Origin: HLUCCA09 sp965277275
Lineage (GTDB): Bacteria > Pseudomonadota > Alphaproteobacteria > Rhodobacterales > Rhodobacteraceae
NCBI GenBank assembly: GCA_965277275.1
Contig: CBDICG010000002.1
Coordinates: 3,348,001-3,412,000, forward strand
Direction of reading: 5' to 3'
DNA length: 64,000 nucleotides
Positions 35,417 through 44,792 of this stretch are shown in pieces. Each line of letters begins with the position of its first letter. The stretch's first letter is position 1. Under the pieces are notes generated by a model. That model made no database searches and was not told the origin of the DNA. It was given only the letters and a program-made list of their open reading frames with translations. The translations under genes and the position numbers were made by a program.

Positions 35417-38400
35417 ATGAGCACGCGTCCCCGATTCATTCACCTGCGCCTTCACAGCGAGTATTCCCTGCTCGAGGGCGCGATCCGTCTCAAGAAGCTG
35501 CCAGAGCTCGTGGCCCGCATGAACATGCCCGCTGTCGCCGTGACAGATACCAACAACATGTTCGCCGCGCTCGAGTTTGCCGAAGGGGCTGCGAGGGCCG
35601 GCGTCCAGCCGATCATGGGCTCCCAGATCGACCTTGCCTATCATCCCGTCGGGCCCGGTGAGAAGCCCGTGCCTCCGGCCCCGATCGTGCTGCTGGCGCA
35701 GGATGAGGCGGGCTACGCCAATCTGATGAAGTTGCAAAGCTGCCTCTACCTGCGCGAGGACGGACAGCTGCCGCACGTGACCCTCGACGAACTCGCGGCC
35801 AACGCCGACGGGATCATCTGCTTGAGCGGCGGGCCGGACGGACCGCTCGGGCGACTTCTTTGCGCGGCGCAGCGGAGCAAGGCAGACGCACTTGCCGGTC
35901 AGCTCGCGGCGATTTTTCCGGACCGTCTCTACATCGAGCTCCAGCGGCATCCTGTCGAGGGTGGGCTGCCCGAGGAGGAGCGGCTCTCGGAACCCGGACT
36001 GATCGACATCGCCTACGTGATGGAGCTGCCACTCGTCGCGACGAACGACGTCTATTTTCCCGCGTCCGACATGTACGAGGCGCATGACGCGCTCATTTGC
36101 ATTGCCGACGGAGCCTATGTCGATCAGGCCGCCCCGAGGCGGACCCTCTCGCCCCAGCACTACCTCAAGACGCCCGAAGAGATGGCGACGCTCTTCGCCG
36201 ATCTGCCGGAGGCACTGGAGGCCACTGTCGAGATTGCGCAGCGGTGTCACGTGCGCGCCAGAACACGAGATCCCATTCTACCGCGGTTTGCCGATGACGA
36301 AATCGAAGAGCTGCGGCGGCAGGCGCAGGAGGGGCTCAAGGCGCGGCTGGAGGTCATCCCGCATGCCGCTTCGGTGGAGGAATACGAGAAACGGCTCGAG
36401 TTCGAGCTTGGGATCATCGAGGGGATGGGCTTTCCCGGCTATTTCCTCATCGTGTCCGATTTCATCAAGTGGGCGAAGGAGCGGGATATTCCCGTGGGCC
36501 CCGGTCGGGGCTCCGGTGCCGGCTCGCTCGTGGCCTACGCGCTCACGATTACCGATTTGGATCCATTGCGTTACAGCCTTCTCTTCGAGCGCTTTCTCAA
36601 TCCTGAGCGGGTTTCGATGCCGGATTTTGATATCGACTTCTGCATGGATCGGCGCGAGGAAGTTATTCGATATGTGCAAGAGAAGTACGGGCGCGACAAG
36701 GTGGGACAGATCATCACCTTCGGTGCCTTGCTCTCCAAGGCTGCCGTGCGTGACGTCGGACGGGTCTTGCAGCTCCCGTTCGGTCAGGTGGATCGCCTCT
36801 CGAAGCTGATCCCTGTCGAGGGCGTCAAACCGGTCTCGATCGAGAAGGCGCTCGCCGATGAGCCGCGCCTGCGCGACGAAGCGCGCGACGAGACGGTCGA
36901 GCGGCTTTTGCGCTACGGCCAGCAGGTGGAAGGGCTCTTGCGCAACGCCTCCACCCATGCCGCCGGGGTCGTGATCGGAGATCGCCCGCTCGACGCGCTC
37001 GTGCCGCTCTACCAGGACCCGCGGTCGGATATGCCAGCAACCCAGTTCAACATGAAATGGGTTGAGCAGGCGGGGCTCGTGAAGTTCGACTTCCTCGGTC
37101 TCAAGACGCTCACAGTTATCCAGAACGCGCTGGATCTGATCGCGGGGCAGGGCCGCCCGCTGCACGTCGCGCCCGATGGGACAGAGATCTACACGCCCAA
37201 GCCGGGCACCGAGAACGACATCGGGCAGATCCCGCTCGACGACGAGGCAAGCTACACGCTCTATGCATCGGCCAAGACCGTGGCGGTGTTCCAGGTGGAA
37301 AGCACCGGCATGATGGATGCGCTCCGGCGCATGAAACCGACCTGTATCGAGGACATCGTTGCGCTCGTCGCGCTCTACCGGCCCGGCCCGATGGAAAACA
37401 TTCCGAAGTATTGCGAGGTCAAGAACAGCCTTTCGGAGCGCGAACGCCTGCATCCGCTGATCGACCATATTCTCGACGAAACGCAGGGTATCATCGTCTA
37501 CCAGGAACAGGTGATGCAGATCGCCCAGGAGATGGCGGGCTACTCGCTTGGCGGCGCCGATCTCCTGCGTCGGGCTATGGGCAAGAAAATCCAGGCGGCG
37601 ATGGACGCCGAGAAGCCAAAGTTTCTAGAGGGCGCGGCCAAGAACGGCGTCGACAAGGCCAAGGCGCAAGAGGTCTGGGATCTTCTCGACAAGTTCGCCA
37701 ACTACGGTTTCAACAAATCCCACGCCGCCGCGTATGCGGTCGTGAGCTACCAGACGGCCTGGCTCAAGGCGAACCATCCGGTCGAGTTCATGGCCGCGGT
37801 CATGAACTGTGACATTCACCTGACCGACAAGTTGGCGATCTATGCCGACGAGGTCCGCCGCGGCCTCGGGATCGAGATCGTGCCGCCTTGCGTGAACCGG
37901 TCCATGGCGACGTTCAGTGTCAGCGATGGCAGGATTGTCTACGCCTTGGGCGCGTTGAAGAACGTGGGTGTCGACGCGATGGAGATGATCGTCGAAGCGC
38001 GCGCAGAAAAGCCATTCGCGACGCTCTTCGATCTCGCGCGCCGTGTGGATCTCAAGCGTGTCGGGAAGCGGCCGCTGGAGATGCTGGCGCGCGCGGGTGC
38101 CTTTGACATGCTCGATCGCAACCGGCGCCGGGTGCTCGATAGTCTGGACCCGCTCGTCAACTACTCCGCCGCGATCCATGAACAACGCGCCTCCAACCAA
38201 GTCTCCCTTTTCGGGGAGGCCGGGGACGATCTGCCCGAGCCGCGCCTGAGCAAGGCAGAGGATTGGTTGCCGACGGAGCGACTGGGCGAAGAGCACGTGG
38301 CGGTCGGTTTCTATCTCTCCGGCCATCCGCTGGATGACTACATGGGCGCTCTGAAGCGCAAGGGTATCCTGACCTTCACGCAGGTGCTCGAACGCGCAGA

Positions 38401-38926
38401 GCAAGGGCCCGCTGTCGTGAAGATGGCAGGTGCCGTTTCGGCGCGCCAGGAGCGGAAATCTGCGCGCGGCAACCGATTTGCGTTCGTCGGATTGTCCGAC
38501 CCGACCGGGCTCTACGAAGTCACGGTGTTCTCTGACACGCTCGAAAAGGCCCGCGAGCATCTGGAGCCGGGTCAGAACGTGATGATCACTGCCGAGGCGA
38601 CACTGGAAGCGGACCAGCTCAAGCTCCTCTGCCGGGGGGCGGAGCCGATCGATAAGGCGGTCACGACCGGGCCGGGCGCCGTGACAGGCTTTCGCGTCTT
38701 CGTCGAGGAAGTCGGCGCGGTCGCTACCGTGCAGGCGATCCTGGGCCGAGCTGCGGAGGAAGCGAAAGCCGCACCACGCGGGCCGATCCGGCTAACGCTG
38801 CTTGCGCCGGATCTGCCCGGCGAAGTGGAGATGGAACTTGGAGACAGGCTCCCCGTGTCGCCGCAATTGCGCGGGGCGCTCAAGGCAATCAGTGGCGTTG
38901 CCACGGTCGAAGACCTCGACGCCTGA
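35417..38926 (+). CDS. dnaE: DNA polymerase III alpha subunit
   Basis: A 1,169-residue replicative polymerase of the DnaE1 type and normal length. The N-terminal PHP domain starts FIHLRLHSEYSLLEGAIRLK. The catalytic palm contains the two acidic motifs GPGRGSGAGSLVAYAL near 361 and MPDFDIDFCMDRREEVI near 400 (catalytic aspartates DFDID), then GQIITFGALLSKAAVRDVGR near 430. Residues 545-700 hold the finger region with YRPGPMENIPKY near 655 and VYQEQVMQIAQEMAGYS near 694. The C-terminal part has the helix-hairpin-helix region and an OB fold (VKMAGAVSARQERKSARGNR near 1001). It is an essential core gene, which shows the chromosome nature of this part. Confidence 0.97.
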   Translation: MSTRPRFIHLRLHSEYSLLEGAIRLKKLPELVARMNMPAVAVTDTNNMFAALEFAEGAARAGVQPIMGSQIDLAYHPVGPGEKPVPPAPIVLLAQDEAGYANLMKLQSCLYLREDGQLPHVTLDELAANADGIICLSGGPDGPLGRLLCAAQRSKADALAGQLAAIFPDRLYIELQRHPVEGGLPEEERLSEPGLIDIAYVMELPLVATNDVYFPASDMYEAHDALICIADGAYVDQAAPRRTLSPQHYLKTPEEMATLFADLPEALEATVEIAQRCHVRARTRDPILPRFADDEIEELRRQAQEGLKARLEVIPHAASVEEYEKRLEFELGIIEGMGFPGYFLIVSDFIKWAKERDIPVGPGRGSGAGSLVAYALTITDLDPLRYSLLFERFLNPERVSMPDFDIDFCMDRREEVIRYVQEKYGRDKVGQIITFGALLSKAAVRDVGRVLQLPFGQVDRLSKLIPVEGVKPVSIEKALADEPRLRDEARDETVERLLRYGQQVEGLLRNASTHAAGVVIGDRPLDALVPLYQDPRSDMPATQFNMKWVEQAGLVKFDFLGLKTLTVIQNALDLIAGQGRPLHVAPDGTEIYTPKPGTENDIGQIPLDDEASYTLYASAKTVAVFQVESTGMMDALRRMKPTCIEDIVALVALYRPGPMENIPKYCEVKNSLSERERLHPLIDHILDETQGIIVYQEQVMQIAQEMAGYSLGGADLLRRAMGKKIQAAMDAEKPKFLEGAAKNGVDKAKAQEVWDLLDKFANYGFNKSHAAAYAVVSYQTAWLKANHPVEFMAAVMNCDIHLTDKLAIYADEVRRGLGIEIVPPCVNRSMATFSVSDGRIVYALGALKNVGVDAMEMIVEARAEKPFATLFDLARRVDLKRVGKRPLEMLARAGAFDMLDRNRRRVLDSLDPLVNYSAAIHEQRASNQVSLFGEAGDDLPEPRLSKAEDWLPTERLGEEHVAVGFYLSGHPLDDYMGALKRKGILTFTQVLERAEQGPAVVKMAGAVSARQERKSARGNRFAFVGLSDPTGLYEVTVFSDTLEKAREHLEPGQNVMITAEATLEADQLKLLCRGAEPIDKAVTTGPGAVTGFRVFVEEVGAVATVQAILGRAAEEAKAAPRGPIRLTLLAPDLPGEVEMELGDRLPVSPQLRGALKAISGVATVEDLDA

Positions 38927-39280
38927 TCGGGCACCTCTTTTTTTGCTGGAGTGCCGGGCGGCCCGCGCGCGTCTGCGCCAAAAAGTAGAGGGAGCGAGCC
39001 CACTTGTGCGCTGTGTACCGCGCCGCAGCCCACTGCGCACACAGGGATGCGCGGGGGCTGCTCGGGTCTGGGTATCGCCAATCAAAAAGCCGTTTGCGGG
39101 AGCCGGAGAGAAGGTCACCAGATCGCAACGTTGTCCATGCTGACGCGCGATCCGCATGGCGGGCTGTCGCGGAACGCTGGTGCTCGATGGCGCCGAAGAT
39201 CGATCGCATGGCGCACCACCCCGGTCGCACCGTGGGCCCGGCGCACCCCGTGCACCCCGGGGCCGAGCGCGCCACCGCAT
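38927..39280. other. Intergenic region after dnaE
   Basis: About 354 bases between the convergent dnaE and Gfo/Idh/MocA genes. An imperfect hairpin GGCACCTC...GAGTGCC around 38936-38962 with a T-run in its loop is seen, not a convincing terminator. No gene. Confidence 0.35.
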
Positions 39281-40249
39281 TCAACCGGGGGACGCTTCGA
39301 AAATCGCGTCGATCATGGCCTGCGTCCCCCGGCTGAACTCCAGCGGCACGGGGTAGGGCGCCCCGGTACGCAAGCTGTGCCCGAAGGCTTCAACCTGGTG
39401 CACGTATTGCAGGCTGACGTTGAACGCCTCGACATGGGCCTCACTATTTGGCCTCAGGAGGTGTACCAGGGCTGGCCCGAACTCCACGGCATTGAACGGC
39501 GCGGTCAGCCGCAAAAGCCCGCGGGAGCCATGAAACGTCATCTCCTGCCAAAGGTGGGCACGCGTGCTCACGTAGAAGCGAAACCGGGTGGCGCCCATCG
39601 TGGAGAGCGCTTCGACGAAGGTATCGACGCCGTTCTCGCGCACCATGTGCACGCGCTCCAGCTCTGGCTCGCGCTCCATGATAAATCGCGCTGCGCCAAT
39701 GGGATAGACGCCGATATCCCGCAGCCCGCCGCCACCCGTCTCGGCCTGGTTGCGGATGTTTCCAAGATCACGGTTGTCGTAGGTAAAGGCGCTGTCGATT
39801 TGCAGCACCTCTCCAATCGCCCCGTCCGCAACCAGCGCCTTGGCGTGTTGCCACTGTGGATGATGCAGGATCATGAAGGCTTCGGCGGCGAGCAATCCGG
39901 CGGCGTCGCGGGCTTGGATCAGGCGGTCGATCTCGGCGACGTCCATTCCGATCGGCTTCTCTGTCAGGACAGGTTTGCCTGCAGCGAGCGCCTTTTCCGT
40001 CCATTCCGCATGGATGTTGTTCGGCAGCGGGACGTAGACCGCATCGATCTCCGGATCCGCGAGGAGGGCGTCATACGACGCGTGGATCCGCAGGCCCGGG
40101 AATTGTGCTGAAAACCGCGCCGCTTTCTCGGGATTTGCTGTTGCCAGAGCACTCAGTTGCGCACCTTCGGCCAGGTGGATGGCCGGGCCCATCGCTTTTT
40201 TGGCGAAGGCCGCGGCGCCCAGGATTCCCCAGCGAACTGTCTCTGACAT
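39281..40249 (-). CDS. Gfo/Idh/MocA-family NAD(P)-dependent oxidoreductase
   Basis: A 322-residue protein with an N-terminal Rossmann fold: WGILGAAAFAKKAMGPAIHL at residues 7-26, then the family signature VLTEKPIGMDVAEIDRLI near 94 containing the conserved EKP motif. The C-terminal half is the substrate-binding beta sheet domain, with GGGLRDIGVYPIGAARFIM near 172. It probably oxidises or reduces a sugar or a cyclitol; the exact substrate cannot be told. It is monocistronic, separated from cpaB by a terminator. Confidence 0.9.
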   Translation of the reverse strand: MSETVRWGILGAAAFAKKAMGPAIHLAEGAQLSALATANPEKAARFSAQFPGLRIHASYDALLADPEIDAVYVPLPNNIHAEWTEKALAAGKPVLTEKPIGMDVAEIDRLIQARDAAGLLAAEAFMILHHPQWQHAKALVADGAIGEVLQIDSAFTYDNRDLGNIRNQAETGGGGLRDIGVYPIGAARFIMEREPELERVHMVRENGVDTFVEALSTMGATRFRFYVSTRAHLWQEMTFHGSRGLLRLTAPFNAVEFGPALVHLLRPNSEAHVEAFNVSLQYVHQVEAFGHSLRTGAPYPVPLEFSRGTQAMIDAIFEASPG

Positions 40250-40297
40250 GGCGTGTCTCCCTCTGCGGCGGACGTAACACGGTCGGCCAAACGCGAA

Positions 40298-40321
40298 CAG
40301 GCCCGCCGAAGGGCGAGCCTG
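40298..40321 (-). terminator. Rho-independent terminator after cpaB
   Basis: On the minus strand, CAGGCTCGCC-CTTC-GGCGGGCCTG forms a ten-base stem (one G-T pair) with a tetraloop, followed by TTCGCGTTT. It lies just downstream of the cpaB stop. Confidence 0.7.
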
Positions 40322-40343
40322 CTCTGAGGGAAATCTCGGGCGG

Positions 40344-41192
40344 TCAGTTGGTGCAGGGGATCTCCTGCTCGATCACCTCGGCGCCGCGACGGATCTTGGT
40401 GGTGCACACCCGCTCTTCGATGATCACTTCGGGTGCTACTTCCACAATCCCGAGGAGATCCGTCTGGTTGATCTGCACGACCTCGGCGATGCTTTCGTCC
40501 TCTGCGCCCACGAGGCTGAGCGAAAGCCGTCCCGACGATTGTGCCTGCGCCAGCGCGGCGACCTGCTGCGGCGTCACCTGAACGGTCACGGTCCGCGCGA
40601 CGACCGGACCGAAGCGTTCGGTATCGGCGATCTGGTCCACTGCAATGATCTGCACGTTGGTTTCGATGAGCTTCGTGATGTCGTTGCCGAGCACGGTCTG
40701 TGCGCCGCCGTTGCCTGTCCAGTACACATCTACCCGGTCGCCGGGGCGCAGGAAGCCCGACACACCAGAGCTCACGTCAACCCGGATCGCAAAGGCGCGC
40801 ATGCCGCGGGCGAGGCGCGAGGTCAGTCCGGCATCCTCGCCAGGCTCGGTGACCTTCACTTCGATGATCGGTTCGAACTTTTCGAAGCGGCGCACGACGT
40901 AGCGCGGCTCGCCGCCCTCGGGAAAGAGCATTGCAAGGTCCGTGAATGCGCCCTCCGGGACCGAATCAGCCTGCCACGCGATGAGTTTCACGTCGTCCCG
41001 GCTGAGCACTTCACCGTAGGCCTTGCCCTCGGTCAGGACAGCGATACGGGTCAGCTCCGGGAACTTGGCCTGCTCGGCCTCAAGCCGCTCGACCTCGGCG
41101 GCCATGTTCGCGAGGAACCCTTGCGCCATATAAACAGCAAATCCGGCAAGCCCGATGCCGGCAACGAGAACTAAAGCAAACACAGCACGCAT
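40344..41192 (-). CDS. cpaB: Flp pilus assembly protein CpaB (RcpC)
   Basis: A 282-residue protein with one N-terminal membrane segment (residues 3-25), followed by a SAF-type domain (about 45-115: LTEGKAYGEVLSRDDVKLI) and the RcpC/CpaB domain with MRAFAIRVDVSSGVSGFLRPGDRVDVYWTG near 130-160. The VTVQVTPQQVAALAQAQSSG segment near 198 is typical. CpaB works in the periplasm in the building of Flp/Tad pili. It is downstream of three pilin genes on the same strand; the rest of the tad machinery is not in the window. Confidence 0.9.
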   Translation of the reverse strand: MRAVFALVLVAGIGLAGFAVYMAQGFLANMAAEVERLEAEQAKFPELTRIAVLTEGKAYGEVLSRDDVKLIAWQADSVPEGAFTDLAMLFPEGGEPRYVVRRFEKFEPIIEVKVTEPGEDAGLTSRLARGMRAFAIRVDVSSGVSGFLRPGDRVDVYWTGNGGAQTVLGNDITKLIETNVQIIAVDQIADTERFGPVVARTVTVQVTPQQVAALAQAQSSGRLSLSLVGAEDESIAEVVQINQTDLLGIVEVAPEVIIEERVCTTKIRRGAEVIEQEIPCTN

Positions 41193-41378
41193 TCGATGAC
41201 CTTCCTATGGGCCTGACGGGGAACCTCCGGTGGGTTGCGGGCCGTCAGGCGGGGAGTTCGGAGATACACGAGGTATTGTTTCCAACTTGGCCTTCGAATG
41301 CGGCGAAACGATGTCCGCAACGCGTTGCTTGTGCGCCGGCTCGGGCATCCAACTCACCCGTGCGACGCACTTCACCGC

Positions 41379-41573
41379 TTAGAACGTCGTTTCGATCGTG
41401 TATTGCAGCAGCTCGGATCCGAGGTTCTGCGATTGCGGGCTGAGGGCATCGCGAAACAGCCCGATCATGGCCAGGCAGAGGCCAACAACAGCTGCTGTCA
41501 CAACAACCCAGTCAGTGGTGACGGCGCCGCTTTCGTCGGCGAGGAAAGCGCGCAAACGGGGACCCTTGAACAT
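41379..41573 (-). CDS. Flp-family type IVb pilin-like protein (divergent copy)
   Basis: A 64-residue protein from the ATG at 41573 (MFKGPRLRAFLADESG), which follows a GAGGAGAAG ribosome site. It has the short basic leader, a G-A cleavage-like site in ESGAVTTDWVVVTAA (the position of the usual EY is taken by DW), and one hydrophobic segment (residues 20-42). It is clearly related to the two genes upstream but more divergent, ending in LLQYTIETTF. It is the gene nearest to cpaB. Confidence 0.82.
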   Translation of the reverse strand: MFKGPRLRAFLADESGAVTTDWVVVTAAVVGLCLAMIGLFRDALSPQSQNLGSELLQYTIETTF

Positions 41574-41784
41574 ATTCTTCTCCTCGTGTCGCAACGCCAA
41601 CCGGGCGTCGCTCTCAGTGTTGAACTTTGCTTAAGCTCACAATCAAATGTGGCAACAAGCGGGTTAGAGTGGGTAGAGCACGGGGCGAACGGCGTTTTGG
41701 GCCTGAAAAACAACGTGTTTCCGAGATTGGGCCCAATCGTCTGTCACGCGGTTTGGCGTGGCTTGAGGGTGCCCGGAATGCAAA

Positions 41785-41817
41785 ATGGCCGCGCTCCGGA
41801 ACGGGAAACGCGGCCAT
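41785..41817 (-). terminator. Rho-independent terminator after the second pilin gene
   Basis: On the minus strand ATGGCCGCG (41809-41817) pairs perfectly with CGCGGCCAT (41785-41793), followed by a TTTTG run. A near copy follows the third pilin gene at 42239-42271. Confidence 0.75.
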
Positions 41818-41867
41818 CGTGAGCCGGGGCAGGCACGGCCCGGGGGCCATGCCGTATCCCGATCGCA

Positions 41868-42068
41868 TCAGTCGCCGAACGTCGTGTCGATGATGTCGGA
41901 CTGCAGCTCGGTGCGGATGTCTTCCGACAGGTTCTGCAGACCGGTCTCGATCGTGGCGAGCACGGCGATGGCGAGGCCGACCAGCGCGGCGGTCAGCACC
42001 ACCCAGTCGACTGTCACTGCACCGTCTTCGTCATTGGCGAACGTCTTGAATTTTGCGAGCAAGTTCAT
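41868..42068 (-). CDS. Flp-family type IVb pilin-like protein, copy 1 of a near-identical pair
   Basis: A 66-residue protein starting at the ATG at 42068 (MNLLAKFKTFANDEDGAVTV), preceded by GGAGGGACC. After the leader, DGAVTVDWVVLTAALVGLAI shows a class IVb-like cleavage region and a hydrophobic stalk. It differs from the 42320-42520 product at only four residues. Pilins of this type form Flp/Tad fibres; the duplicate could raise expression or give variants. Confidence 0.85.
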   Translation of the reverse strand: MNLLAKFKTFANDEDGAVTVDWVVLTAALVGLAIAVLATIETGLQNLSEDIRTELQSDIIDTTFGD

Positions 42069-42238
42069 TGCAGGTCCCTCCATGGGGCATAAGTGCTCAG
42101 TCCCGGCGTATGGCCGCTTTGACTGGGCGGGGATTGCGCGAAAGTCACGTGAATGGCTGAAGAACATTGTGTTCGGCGGGTCGTGTTCGGCTGTCGAAAC
42201 GCTGCAATGCAACCAGGTTCAGGCGGCTTTTAAACAAC

Positions 42239-42271
42239 ATGGCCGCGCTCCGGATGGGGAGTCGCGGCCAT
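42239..42271 (-). terminator. Rho-independent terminator after the third pilin gene
   Basis: On the minus strand ATGGCCGCG (42263-42271) pairs with CGCGGCCAT (42239-42247), followed by GTTGTTT. Same stem as the terminator at 41785-41817, so the duplicated unit included gene and terminator. Confidence 0.7.
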
Positions 42272-42319
42272 GCGAGAGCGGTGTGCATGGCCGTACGGCC
42301 ATGCCTATGCCGATCTGGA

Positions 42320-42520
42320 TTAGTCGCCGAACGTCGTGTCGATGATGTCGGACTGCAGCTCGGTGCGGATGTCTTCCGACAGGTTCTGCAGGCCGGTCTC
42401 GATGGTGGCGAGGACTGCGATGCCGAGGCCGACGAGAGCTGCCGTCAGCACAACCCAGTCAACGGTGACCGCACCGTCTTCGTCGTTGGCGAAAGTCTTG
42501 ATCTTTGCGATGATGTTCAT
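42320..42520 (-). CDS. Flp-family type IVb pilin-like protein, copy 2 of a near-identical pair
   Basis: A 66-residue protein from the ATG at 42520 (MNIIAKIKTFANDEDGAVTV), preceded by GGAGGGACC. It has the same leader, cleavage region and stalk as the neighbour copy, and the identical C-terminal LSEDIRTELQSDIIDTTFGD. It is the first of the three pilin genes; a terminator hairpin follows each of the two near-identical genes, so each may have its own transcript. Confidence 0.85.
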   Translation of the reverse strand: MNIIAKIKTFANDEDGAVTVDWVVLTAALVGLGIAVLATIETGLQNLSEDIRTELQSDIIDTTFGD

Positions 42521-42896
42521 TTTCAGGTCCCTCCAGAGGATACAAGTTACAGTCGCCTCGTCGGCTACTTCGGGATCTGCCTCTCTGTTCGATCCGTCAC
42601 CGCCTTGGCTGAGGGCATATGGCCGTTGGATTGGGGCAACACTTTGTTATGGATCGTACGATTTTGGCCCGGTAATGGTGAGCTGTGTGGCGTCGTTTAC
42701 GCATCTGAATTCAATGTAGTTTCCAGATCCGGATTGTTGCCCGATCATGGTTTCTCAGCGCATTGATTGGTAAACGCGTTCGCCCTGTGTGGCTTGGGGA
42801 ATCGGGCCTGCAACAAGGTTAAGCTGGTTCGGAGGCCGCGATTCTGGCACCGTCCGGCCAAACGGTGCGCAACGACGCCGTAGCAGAGGCAGAGCG
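42521..42896. other. Divergent promoter region between pilin and lytic transglycosylase genes
   Basis: A 376-base region holding the outward promoters of the pilin gene (left) and of the transglycosylase gene (right). AT-rich parts lie near 42640-42725 but I cannot assign -35/-10 boxes with confidence. No gene. Confidence 0.4.
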
Positions 42897-43811
42897 ATGT
42901 TTGATTCCCTTTCCCCGGCCCTTGCGGGCCTGCGACGGGCGGCGTGTTGTATGCTGCTCCCGATAGCCTTGGTTCAGGTGCCGGCGCCCGTCACGGCGCA
43001 GGAGGCACCCTCCTTCTCCTTCAAGCGAGTCGGGGTCGGAGCACCAGCCACCGGCGCGCGCCGCATTACAGTGCAGATCGATCCGGAGGCTCAGGCCCGT
43101 ATCATCGCGGCCAACCCTGCCGTCCCCGAGCGCCCCGAAACACCGCACAGCGCCCGTGCGCGCCCCGCGGAGCCGCTCGTGCCCACACCAGGCGGCCCCG
43201 TGGGCGCCTATGCATGGTATTGGGATCTGATCGGCGCGGACCGCTCCGAGGCGAGCTCGGGTCGGCTGGATAGTGCGGTTGCGGCCCTTGCACTTGGCCC
43301 GCAGGGCAAGCGCGTCGCCTCTCCACGGCTCGCAACGTTGCAGCGCATCGCGGATACCTACGGGCGGGACATCCTCGCCGCGACGGCCGGGCGCGATGTC
43401 TCGCCGGCGCTTGCTCTGGCGGTGATCTCTGTCGAAAGCGCCGGGCGTTCGGATGCCGTGAGCCATGCCGGGGCCGGGGGGCTCATGCAGCTCATGCCCG
43501 CCACGGCAGAGCGCTTCGGCGTGTCAGACAGAATGAACCCGCAGGCAAACGTTCGCGGCGGCGTGGCCTATCTGGAGTGGCTGCTCAAGCATTTCGACCG
43601 CGATGTCATTCTGGCGCTCGCCGGATACAACGCGGGCGAAGGCGCCGTGGCCAAGCACAACGGCGTACCTCCATTCGCCGAAACGCGGGATTACGTGCCG
43701 AAGGTCCTCGCAGCGTGGGATCTTGCGCGCGAGCTCTGTCTCACCCGGCCCCAACTGGTGTCCGATGGCTGCGTGTTCCGTCAGGGTGTCCGGGTGGCCC
43801 AGACCGACTGA
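42897..43811 (+). CDS. Lytic transglycosylase (SLT domain), exported
   Basis: A 304-residue protein from the ATG at 42897, which gives a good signal peptide (hydrophobic stretch 14-30, cleavage near VTAQ-EA at 35). The SLT domain occupies about 160-290: ALALAVISVESAGRSDAVSH (catalytic glutamate in VES), GAGGLMQLMPATAERFGV, NVRGGVAYLEWLLKHF and LALAGYNAGEGAVAKHNGVP are the four classical motifs. It cleaves the glycan strand of peptidoglycan in the periplasm. Its position beside pilin genes may be functional, since pili need to pass through the wall, but this is inference. Confidence 0.9.
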   Translation: MFDSLSPALAGLRRAACCMLLPIALVQVPAPVTAQEAPSFSFKRVGVGAPATGARRITVQIDPEAQARIIAANPAVPERPETPHSARARPAEPLVPTPGGPVGAYAWYWDLIGADRSEASSGRLDSAVAALALGPQGKRVASPRLATLQRIADTYGRDILAATAGRDVSPALALAVISVESAGRSDAVSHAGAGGLMQLMPATAERFGVSDRMNPQANVRGGVAYLEWLLKHFDRDVILALAGYNAGEGAVAKHNGVPPFAETRDYVPKVLAAWDLARELCLTRPQLVSDGCVFRQGVRVAQTD

Positions 43812-43948
43812 CCGCGTCGTGGGAGAGCGAGACACGGCGGCAGCCTGTCCAATGGCATCGGAGCGCTGCGAGCCTCTGTATGGCCGTGTGGGCGAAGCGC
43901 CCGGCAGACCACCGCAGCACTCTCCCGGCCGCCCTGCGCGCCTGTGCT

Positions 43949-44668
43949 CTAGGCCTTGAGCGTATCGAGGGCCTGGGAAAGGTCGAGCTTGCCGTCATAG
44001 AGTGCGCGGCCTGAGATTGCTCCGGCGATGGGGCCTGCGTCGCGCAAGCGGACGAGATCGCCCAGCGAAGCAACTCCGCCCGAAGCGATGACGGGCACCG
44101 AAACGGCCTCCGCCAGGGCCGCCGTGGCCGCGACGTTGGGGCCCTGCATCGCGCCGTCCCGATCGATGTCCGTATAGATGATGGCGGCGATCCCTGCGTC
44201 CTCGAAGGCGCGCGCCAGGTCCGTCACCTCCATCTCTGTCTCCTGCGCCCAGCCACGCGTCGCGACCTTGCCGTTGCGCGCGTCGAGACCGATCGCGACC
44301 CGCCCCGGGTATGCGCCAGCCACGTCGCGGACAAGCTCCGGGTCCTCGACGGCGACCGTCCCCAGGATGACACGGGCTATCCCCGCCTCTAGCCACATCT
44401 CGACCGTCTCGCGGCTGCGGATCCCGCCCCCGAGTTGCACGGGGACGTCCACCGCAGACAGGATCCCCCGCACCGCGCCGTCGTTCACAGGGGTTCCGGC
44501 GAAAGCGCCGTTCAGATCGACAAGGTGAAGCCACTCGCATCCCGCATCTGCAAAACTCTTGGCCTGCGCTGCCGGATCGTCGCCAAAGACTGTCGCGGCA
44601 GACATCTCGCCGCGCAGCAACCGAACGCATTGGCCATCCTTGAGGTCGATCGCGGGGTAGAGGATCAT
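43949..44668 (-). CDS. hisA: Phosphoribosyl-formimino-AICAR-ribotide isomerase HisA
   Basis: A 239-residue TIM-barrel enzyme of histidine synthesis from the ATG at 44668 (MILYPAIDLKDGQCVRLLRG). The catalytic acids are in AIDLKDG (residue 8) and YTDIDRDGAMQGPN (near 127), with the phosphate-binding GGGIRS near 81 and ASGGVAS near 171. It turns ProFAR into PRFAR, the step before HisHF. The stop is followed by the convergent transglycosylase gene; hisF is not in the window. Confidence 0.95.
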   Translation of the reverse strand: MILYPAIDLKDGQCVRLLRGEMSAATVFGDDPAAQAKSFADAGCEWLHLVDLNGAFAGTPVNDGAVRGILSAVDVPVQLGGGIRSRETVEMWLEAGIARVILGTVAVEDPELVRDVAGAYPGRVAIGLDARNGKVATRGWAQETEMEVTDLARAFEDAGIAAIIYTDIDRDGAMQGPNVAATAALAEAVSVPVIASGGVASLGDLVRLRDAGPIAGAISGRALYDGKLDLSQALDTLKA

Positions 44669-44792
44669 CGGCGCTCTCCTTGGTTTGGCGCGCTTTGCCA
44701 TGCCCGGTCACCGGATGCAAAGGCCGTCACGTCACGCTTGCGACCGGGCGGCGTCCGCGGAAAGGCTGTCCCCCACGCAAGGGAGGAAAACC

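Noticed and set aside
38936..38962. Terminator after dnaE
   Set aside because: The stem has a bulge and the T-run lies in the loop, not after the stem, so the support is too weak.
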